From Druceiella hillmani (lineage: Eukaryota > Arthropoda > Insecta > Lepidoptera > Hepialidae), in contig JAYKKI010000060.1 of assembly GCA_039881145.1 (NCBI GenBank), forward strand, positions 6,138,501 through 6,202,500: 64,000 nucleotides of DNA. The letters run 5' to 3'. Positions 55,512 to 64,000 of the stretch are shown in pieces. The translations under genes and the position numbers were made by a program. The notes beneath the pieces are model-generated. The model was not told the origin of the DNA, made no database searches, and saw only the letters and a list, made by a program, of their open reading frames with translations. The stretch's first letter is position 1; each line of letters begins with the position of its first letter.

Positions 55512-55745
55512 GCCTTTGACGTTGCGGCACACCGCAGAGTTCCAGGTTCTATTCCTAGCTGCTCATCGAGCGGGCCGAACTAGTGTTCCGGTTGGCTGTA
55601 AGAGATTGGTTCTATTCCCAGATGCTCATCGAGCGGGCTAGACTAGTATTCCAGTTGGCTATAAGAGATTGCTCTCGTACCAATAAGCCCACCATATGTA
55701 TTAATTGTGTACATTCAAGTACGTAAATAAATAAATAAAATAAAA
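55512..55745 (+). mobile_element. tRNA-derived SINE with internal duplication
   Basis: B-box-like GGTTCTATTCCTAG, GCTCATCGAGCGGGC and GGTTGGCTGTAAGAGATTG occur, then the block GGTTCTATTCCCAGATGCTCA through GTTGGCTATAAGAGATTG is repeated. CAATAAGCCCACCATATGTA and an AAATAAATAAATAAAA tail follow. It lies upstream of gene B. Confidence 0.78.
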
Positions 55746-55749
55746 AAAA

Positions 55750-58560
55750 CATTTTTTGTAATTGAAAAGCTGTGGCTTATGTCAAAATTTTGAAGACTGT
55801 GTTTGCGATGAAATAAATTTGACGCCAGAAAATGTTTGTATGTCAATAGTACGTCAAACAAATTATATTTGAAATGCTTTTAAAGAGACAAAGATGTATC
55901 AACCAGTGTGTACGTGAGATGCTTTTGTTCAAGAGAGTATTGAAAATGAAAACCCGAAACAAACTTGTGATACTTGTTATTGAAAAAATACAGATGCACC
56001 AAAATGGTGTTAAGGAGTGAAACATCTTCGAAATGCTTATAATATTTTAAAACCTCTTCCTCTAACTAGTATGGAATCGGAACAAACGCTTTTGCAGGTT
56101 ACTTTTGTACCCATTTGCAACCATTTATACTTCAAATTTAGCTATGTAACATTAGATGCATTATTATTTTTGTGATCTCTTTTTTTCTTAAACTATCAAA
56201 GATTAAACATGGAATTAAATTTAATTTTTCATAACTGTGATTTCCAAAACAATTATTATAAGTTACTACTTATTACTGTTACTGTGAAACCAAAGCCAAG
56301 AAGTGATACTTATTGGCGATGGGCAATTATGAATGATTTTCAAAATCATTAATCATTGGGTATTTGACTAAATTTTTTTTATTTCATTAATCATAATTAC
56401 AAGGTACAAACTGATGAAGAGTGAAAAAATTTTTTAATAATCTTAAAAATTTACCGAGTTATAAAAGTTTAAATTTAACCTTTAGAGAAGGACGGCAATA
56501 CTGTGTTGTGAGGTCATTTTCAATATTGCACATTATATTCTATGAGAGGAAAAGAGACAGGGATATACCCAACTCCATGCGTATCTTCAAATTTAGAAGC
56601 CTACAACTGGCTTATCTTTCAATCAATTTTTGAATTTTTTTCAAGACTGGTTTTTAATTAACTTATATTTCACAAAATTGTACGAAAAATATCAAAATTT
56701 AGAATGAGTCAACTACCGTATTGCCTTTCATAATCAATTACAAATTTAAATCAAGTAATAGTTTTTTAAACAATGTAATATTTAATCTAAGGCCTTGCAT
56801 TTAAAAATATTTTTTAATTCTAGTTACTAGCAAATCCTAAATATTTTATTTTTGTTAAAAGCTTTTAAAATTAATTTTTTATGCTATAAAGTTTATAAAC
56901 ATTATAAAAAGAATTTTTAATCCTATCTTCGCTTGAATTCATGATTGCGTTTCATAAGAAGTTAGTTATTATTATAACACAATAATAAATATAAATGTTA
57001 TTTAATTTCATTTTAATAAATCCAAATTAAAACTGAATATATCAAAGAAATATATCAAAAATGGGTGTGTGTGTTTTGAACGGACCAGAAGAGAGAAATA
57101 ATACTTATATGACAGTTGTATTCATTTCATGAAGTTTTATTAACCTTTCGAGGTACTGCTAAACTTTCCAGTTAGGAAAATTCAATTCCATTACATTTTG
57201 AATCGCTTAGGAAAGCAATGTGCGTAGAACGGAAACAGTAACATCCCGTAGCAGTAATTATCTTTTAGATTTGTTGTTATAGTCTATTATTTTGTTATTA
57301 TTATTTTTACGTTTTACTTATTAAGTATATGAACATAGTTAAAACGAAAAAACCTTTGAATCTATCTTTCAACCCATAATTAACAATTTATAACATAAAG
57401 TTGGAATAAACATTTCTACAATATTATTTCAAGTTGTTTTACAGCATACAAAAGAAAACAATAGATAAATAATCAATATATATCCTAAAAATGGAAAAAA
57501 CTCACCTCTATTTTATATATTAGGGAGTTACAATAAATTTTTTTTTAATTTTTAGTCATTTTAACTAAGACTATGTTAGCTATGGTACTCTAAAAAGAAG
57601 GCTTATTAAATATATTGACAGTTGAATAATAGTGCCATCTTCCCTCTCTGATCTGATATGGAAATGTTGGATCACATTAAAAAAAGGTGCAGGGGAATAA
57701 TCTGATACACGTGATAATCATAAAGATAATAGACAGAGATAATTTTATCATTTAGTAGATAACTTTTTATAAAGAGGATTTAAAAGATTGAATAAAGATC
57801 ATAAAACTTGCTTTCAAATGATTTATTTTCACCTGATAACTGGTTATTGTAAGCTTTTCTTATGTCCATAAATACTGTTTTAACAATTTACTTGAAATAT
57901 ATCCAAATGTCTGGTCTCCTCCTGTCAATAATGAATGGAAAGATTTAATTATCTAGACGGTATTTAAGATTTTTGAACTTGAAAACTTTACCTATTCAAG
58001 ACTATTATCCTATTAGACTATTATTAGACTATTATATAGTTTATGACCATTTATAACTTACATTCTACCCTCTTCTATAGCTAGATCTTCACCTAGATAG
58101 ATTTAACCATAAGAAAATGAAATGTGATCCCACTACCCCATTTTCTATAATTTTTATAGCTCCTTATAATTTTATAGATATTTCCCAATTTCATCCAGCC
58201 ACATTTATCTTCTTCTTATACATTTTTTTAGTCGCTTTTTCATTATACAATAATTCACCGCCAACTGCGGATTCACCTACGACGGATTCACGAGTTTGCA
58301 ATTCAAGTTTTAAGAAAAAGTGCATGAATACATTAAGTCTTTTTTCTCATGAAATAACTTCTTATGTATCTATGCACGAGGAACATAAAACAAAAGTTTT
58401 TGTGTAATCTGTTGTCTCACTTTTACATATATCAATAGCAATACACATTTCCATAAAGACAATAGAATAAATAAAAACAATGAATGTTTACTAGTTTCTT
58501 TGTGAATGCGAGAGTTATATAATTTGTGTCAGTTCAATAACACTGCTCATATCGACATGC
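55750..58560. other. Upstream region of gene B, nothing recognised
   Basis: AT-rich DNA with short frames lacking any known motif. Promoter elements of gene B could lie near 54.7-55.5 kb but none can be named. Confidence 0.4.
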
Positions 58561-58569
58561 ACATGTCAC

Positions 58570-59130
58570 ATGTTTTTAGGGTTTCGTACCTCAACAGGAA
58601 AAAAGGAATTTATAGGATCACCTCATTGCCTTTCTGTCGGTCTGTCATGACCCTTTTTTTTTCAGGAACGCATGGAGGTATCAAATTGAAATTAATATTA
58701 CTTAATCTTAGTACTTAACTTTAACTTAGGTCTACTGTCCCTTGGACTTGGACAAATTCAAGCTTCTGAGTTAACGTAATCAAGAAGAACCATAAAAATA
58801 CATTCATTTACGCCGCATATTTTAATGCTTGTAAATAATCCAAAACCTATAGGGTACTTCCCGTTGACCTAGAATCATAAAATTTTGCGAGAAGCAAGGT
58901 CTCACAGCAGAAGTAAAGGAAAAAATCTGAAAATCGTTAATTTATAACCCATAAAAATAAATTTTTCTTAAATATGCAACTGTGAAATATATAATAGGCA
59001 ACACATTTTCATCTTAAAAAATTAAAATTTAAAAATAGGTTAATAGGATTATTTTGTCTAATTAATATTAATGTCTAAATGTGTACAGAACCCTCATAGT
59101 GCGAGTCCCACTCGTGGTTGAAAGGTTTTT
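58570..59130 (+). mobile_element. Arthropod dispersed repeat (GGGTTCCGTAC family)
   Basis: Opening TTTAGGGTTTCGTACCTC, inner words TCAGGAACGCATGGAGGTAT, GGTCTACTGTCCCTTG and AGGGTACTTCCCGTTGACCT, and the end CAGAACCCTCATAGTGCGAG match a non-coding repeat I know from many insect genomes. Its ends are roughly inverted (GGGTTTCGTAC / GTACAGAACCC). Its class is not known to me. Confidence 0.65.
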
Positions 59131-59139
59131 TGTTTTAAA

Positions 59140-61530
59140 AATGTGAAAATCAGTGATGAAGATTTTGTGAAATGAAAAAGAAATGTTTTGCCACTTGACC
59201 AAAATATTCAATTACTAGATTGTTTAGCTGTGGGAGAGACGCAAATGTGTCTTTTTTAGTCACATTCAAGATAAGAATAATTAAAACAGAATATATTTAA
59301 TATACCTCCCCATATATAAATATTGAAGGAATTCATCGTATATTATATTCAAATGTCAAAAATTATGTTTAAACAATTATTACAACTCCAGGATTGACTG
59401 CATACAGGCCCTTATTTGATGTAAACTTGAAACAGTTTCATCTGGTTTACCTATGAAACTTATATAATATTATTAGAGCCATACTTTTGTATGTATAACA
59501 TTATATTAATTATATGTATGTATAGCATTTGCATATACTGCAGATACATACAGATATATGGTTATCTATCTACAGATATCTCTCATACAGATGTATGATT
59601 ATTTGCTCTACCAATCTCCCAATAACATCATCTCAAGCTTAATTGGCCATAACTTATTACTTATACTTATATTATATATACGTATAATTACTTAATAATC
59701 ATATAATTATTTAGATTTAAATTTTTTTAATTTTATATTCCTGGGAGTTATATATACATAGGCACCAGAGATATGTGCTGCAGTCTCTTAATAGAGTGAG
59801 CTCCATCTTAACTACGACATTATCTTGTGCTCGGTAGAAAAGTTCGGGAATGTGATTGTATGATTGTAGAGTTTTTCTACTGTTACGTGGGTTATTCTAC
59901 TGTTCTTTAACATCATGTTATTATTAATTTTATTCTATGATTAATTTCTTTTTGATATCATTTTATGTTTGTTACTTTTGTTTGTGTTTCTTTGTTTCAA
60001 GTTCTGTCCATAATATTAATATTCACTTCCCGAGCCTCTGACTTATTCTAAGCTTGTTAGCGATTCTATGATAGAATAATAGTTTCAATTCCATATGACA
60101 CAACTTGCAACATATAGACCTGATAGATTTTCCTTTTTGCATATATTATATATTAAAATTAAGAAATATATTCGAATTATTTTATCTTCATTGCAAGCCA
60201 GTATTACGTCACATTATTTCATTTTTAAATTTTATTCAGAGGCTCTGTTTTACCGTGCTCTGACTCTGTTTTACACTGTGCATTTATTTTATTATATTAT
60301 ATTATAACATTGTATTCTGCATTAACTTTTCATTACTTTTTAAATATATTTCTGATAGACAGCACAAATTCGATAATACATTACATTTGACAGATCTCCT
60401 ATGATAGCGGCACTTCCCATGAGAAAAAACTCACAAATACTTCTCATCTTACTGTAACAATAAACTATTATTAACCCCTTCAGCATGCTCACACCATCAA
60501 TAGGACTGCCAGCACTCATATCAAGTGGTACCATCCAAATGCAAAACAAATTAGTTAAAATGATATAGACACATACACACTTATAGGTATACAATAAGAA
60601 AAGGACCAAAATGATGAATCAAATGTTAATATGGTAACCTATATTAAACAATTTTTTTTAGTCTTATGATTTAAAGTAACTTAGCCGTCATTGACTACAA
60701 TTGTGTTATGCAAGCTTTGTGTTTAAGATTATGCATCTAATGTAAGTGTATATCTATTATTTGATAAGTAGTTACTATTGTTGTAATATCCATGGTGTAT
60801 TTATTTGTAGGTATATTTTTGTAATTAAATATGTTCTTTTCTAAAACCGGCAAGTATATTATAAAGGCATAGACATATTAAGGAATATGGATATAAGGGT
60901 TACTCTTATAGTCGAAATATGTATATATTTAATGGGATATTGAAATAATAAATTTCATTATGAATATGACAAAATAATTTATTTAATATTTGAGTCAGTA
61001 ATGCTCAATGTTATTAAATTTTCAGCTTGACCTGTGCGAAATTTTGCTGCCATTTTCCATAAAATGTTATAACACCCAGAATAACATTTGTTTTTAATGT
61101 ATTATTTTTCTCATTGTTTCTATCCCTATTATACTTTTAGAATTATTGGTTAATTTAGTTTATAGAGTAATATAATGTCTTTTAATGTATGACATCTATA
61201 AATAAACAAAATATGTATTGGAAAATTGTTTACGCTCATAACAACATGAGAATTGAAAAATAAGATGTCGACTTTTGACGTTATGCATTACTTTTATTGA
61301 AAGTGACAAGATTGGCTGGTGTTTTGTGACCTTACATGCTCGTAGGGTTAAAAAACATTTTCAAAGAGAAACATACTGTTGCCATTGACTAGTGCTCTCA
61401 ATGAGTATTGTTAAATAATAGCTAATATAATGAAATCACAATGTAACTGTAATAAATTTCAATGAATAAAGTTTGAATTTAATATAGAACGAAATGGATT
61501 TAAAAAACATACAAATTTGTCAATAATTTA
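59140..61530. other. AT-rich region with one unrecognised frame
   Basis: A minus-strand frame at 60340-60609 includes MVPLDMSAGSPIDGVSMLKG and FFLMGSAAIIGDLSNVMYY. It is less biased in composition than random AT-rich DNA, but I recognise no family. Otherwise nothing was seen. Confidence 0.3.
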
Positions 61531-61539
61531 ATACATGAA

Positions 61540-62342
61540 TATTCCACATACGTGATACTTATTGCTTCAATTACTGATAAATGACACTTATTCAATCAAT
61601 AGGTATCATTTATCAGCAATTAAATAAATATCCCACATACGTGATACTTATTGGTTCAATAACTGATAAATGACACTTATTCAATCAATAGGTATCATTC
61701 TTCAGCAATTAAATGGATATTCCACATATGTGATACTTATTGGTTCAATAACTGATAAATGACACTTATTCAATCAATAGGTATCATTTTTGAGCAATTA
61801 AATGAATATCCCACATACGTGATACTTATTGGTTCAATAACTGATAAATGACACTTATTCAATCAATAGGTATCTTTCTTCAGCAATTAAATGGATATTC
61901 CACATACGTGATACTTATTGGTTCAATTACTGATAAATGACACTTATTCAATCAATAGGTATCATTTTTCAGCAATTAAATGAATATCCCACATACGTGA
62001 TACTTATTGGTTCAATAACTGATAAATGACACTTATTCAATCAATAGGTATCATTCTTCAGCAATTAAATGGATATTCCACATACGTGATACTTATTGGT
62101 TCAATAACTGATAAATGACACTTATTCAATCAATAGGTATCATTTTTCAGCAATTAAATAAATATCCCACATACGTGATACTTATTGGTTCAATAACTGA
62201 TAAATGACACTTATTCAATCAATAGGTATCATTTTTCAGCAATTAAATGAATATCCCACATACGTGATACTTATTAGTTCAATAACTGACAAATGACACT
62301 TATTCAATCAATAGGTATCATTTTTTAGCAATTAAATTAATA
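61540..62342 (+). repeat. 89-bp satellite array, nine units, with a 178-bp dimer pattern
   Basis: GTGATACTTATT starts at 61552 and then every 89 bases exactly to 62264. Each unit can pair GTGATACTTATTG with CAATAGGTATCAT. Units alternate between ATATTCCAC and ATATCCCAC variants, so the basic repeat behaves as a dimer. No ORF. Confidence 0.95.
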
Positions 62343-62344
62343 AG

Positions 62345-64000
62345 TATCCCGCTTGTACACAGTGGCAATATGGCCTGAACTTTGATTCGAAAGAATATAA
62401 ACTTGAAAGAATGTAAAATTAGATCCCAACTTAATGACAATTTGAGAAGTCTCTCACCTTGTGCAATGAAAAGCACAGCCTGGTTACACTTTACTACTTT
62501 ATATGAGTTCGGAGAAAATACACAAAAACTTTCAACATGCAGTGCTATTTCGTAAAAAGCAAACCGACCAATGCTTGAATGCAAATAGAAAAAAATCAAC
62601 TAGCTAATGTCATTCAACTGGATGAGCCTTATCTCATTAATCTCGTTAATTAAATTGGTTGTATAACTTTGCAATCTTCTTTTCGTGAAATGAGTTTTTC
62701 TGTTACGAAAAACCTAAAACAAACAAGGCTTAATTACCAGTTTAATCAAGAGGTAAACAATTATATTTTACATAACACCAAGTAATGTGTAATGTATGCA
62801 CAAATGTCGCATTTGTTTAAAGAGAATTTGTCATATTGTTTAAGAACTGATAATTCACAGACAAAACGTAAACAAATGAAATCCAAGATAAATCTAATCA
62901 TTCGCTATTAGAAAAAAATTCATAGCCTTATCTGCTGAAATAAGAAATATAATGTTTCATTCACCTTTTTTCGTTTTATTAAATGGATTCGTTTATTCGT
63001 TAATAGAAGAAAAGAATACTGACAATTTGACATTCTCGCACGTGTTCAAAAATTTTTTGTTAATGGCGCTAATAAGTTTGAACTTTTAGTTAATGAACCT
63101 AGATTGTAATAAATTGTTTTTTTTTTATTTTCAATCTTAGAATAGAACTCCAGGACTCAAAACATATCTTAGATATTAAAAGTAATCATCAAAAGAGCAC
63201 AGGAAAATAGATTATGTGTGACCTACTCAACACGCAAATTTAGTTTATTATAATACATGACCAAATAAAGAATATACAAAATTAATATTAACGATGTTTC
63301 TAATTGCGACATTACAATGAAAAATGAAAAAATCAATTTCAATCCATCCCTTAAACTATCATTGCGTATAAACGTTCATTCGTAATCAAAGTGAAATCGT
63401 AATAATTCGTAATCAAAGGGATATCTTTCGAACCAATGAAGTGCTAGATGTGTCGGTGACACTAATAGAAATGTATGCTCAATCCTATCTAACCGCTGTT
63501 ACCCAATGATATTGGAATATTACTTAGATCTCGTGGCAAAAGTTATAAACCAGTACTTGACACCACAGTTAGTCAGCGAATATTTTGACCTATTTTAAAA
63601 AGTATAGCAATGAAATAATTTCTTGTAAAAATAGGGCCAAGTCTCATGATTGTTTGGCTATAAAAATTTATGAAATCTTGCTCAAAAGAAATTACTATAC
63701 AATATTTTATTTTAAAAACTTTAGGTGACTGGGCCCTAGTGGATTTTGTCTTCTAGTTCGATAAAATATTACGTGCATAGAAAATATCACAGGCATTGTT
63801 ACAAACCCACTCAATGCAAGTTCAAATCTTATTATTCATTAAAATAATTTTGTATTTCTGTAGTTATTTCCTACTTTTCTTCTTAAATTATTAAACATAA
63901 TAATATAATAACGCAAATTTTCTTATCTCTTATACCATACTAATATTATATTAGATACATATTTGTTTACCAATATGCAAATCATATTGGTACACCTCCA
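62345..64000. other. AT-rich DNA beyond the satellite
   Basis: A 93-codon minus-strand frame (62318-62599) overlaps the array edge and resembles nothing known. No other feature was recognised. Confidence 0.4.

Noticed and set aside
61540..62342. CRISPR-like regular spacing
   Set aside because: The repeats are contiguous 89-bp units without unique spacers, in a eukaryotic context; this is a satellite.

Overview
This is a very AT-rich stretch of animal nuclear DNA. It is most likely from an insect: it carries intron-split trehalose/sugar-transporter genes of the insect Tret1 type, many decayed mariner elements, TTAA-flanked piggyBac-like elements, a copia fragment, tRNA-derived SINEs, and a dispersed repeat that I know from arthropod genomes. 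The order cannot be fixed from the sequence alone.

Two protein-coding genes are well supported. They are convergent paralogues of the major facilitator superfamily (SLC2-like, Tret1-type). Gene A (+, 6298-23017) enters the window already inside the coding sequence. Six exons encode about 349 residues, from the start of TM6 to the stop codon. Gene B (-, 54708 down to 39891) appears complete: seven exons of 67, 156, 200, 187, 398, 112 and 260 nt join in frame to 1380 nt, or 459 residues plus stop. The genes share four intron positions and phases. Gene A has two further introns, one in the central loop region and one before its C-terminal tail.

Layout:
1-6.3 kb: a mariner-type remnant split by a TTAA element, LINE pieces, fold-back repeats with a hammerhead-like motif, and a three-copy tandem array of about 215 bp.
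6.3-23.0 kb: gene A, whose 10.3-kb third intron holds three mariner relics, a TTAA element and a 43-bp snap-back hairpin.
23.0-39.9 kb: intergenic, with a mariner in a (TA)n tract, a pogo/Tigger-like relic, a dead duplicate of the last exon of gene B inside a larger segmental duplication, a copia relic, two mariner N-terminal fragments, a SINE and a 263-bp tandem array.
39.9-54.7 kb: gene B, whose introns contain a minisatellite, a mariner, an ISL2EU/Harbinger-like transposase relic and a LINE reverse-transcriptase fragment.
54.7-64 kb: the upstream side of gene B, with a SINE, an arthropod dispersed repeat and a perfectly periodic 89-bp satellite.

No tRNA gene, rRNA, CRISPR array or prokaryotic feature was seen. 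The two transporters probably move trehalose or related sugars across cell membranes. Nothing suggests they act with other genes in the window. The least ordinary signal is a 41-nt motif in at least seven copies that can be folded as a small type-I hammerhead ribozyme with one extra nucleotide. It lies in fold-back repeats, and the changes among copies largely keep its second helix paired.
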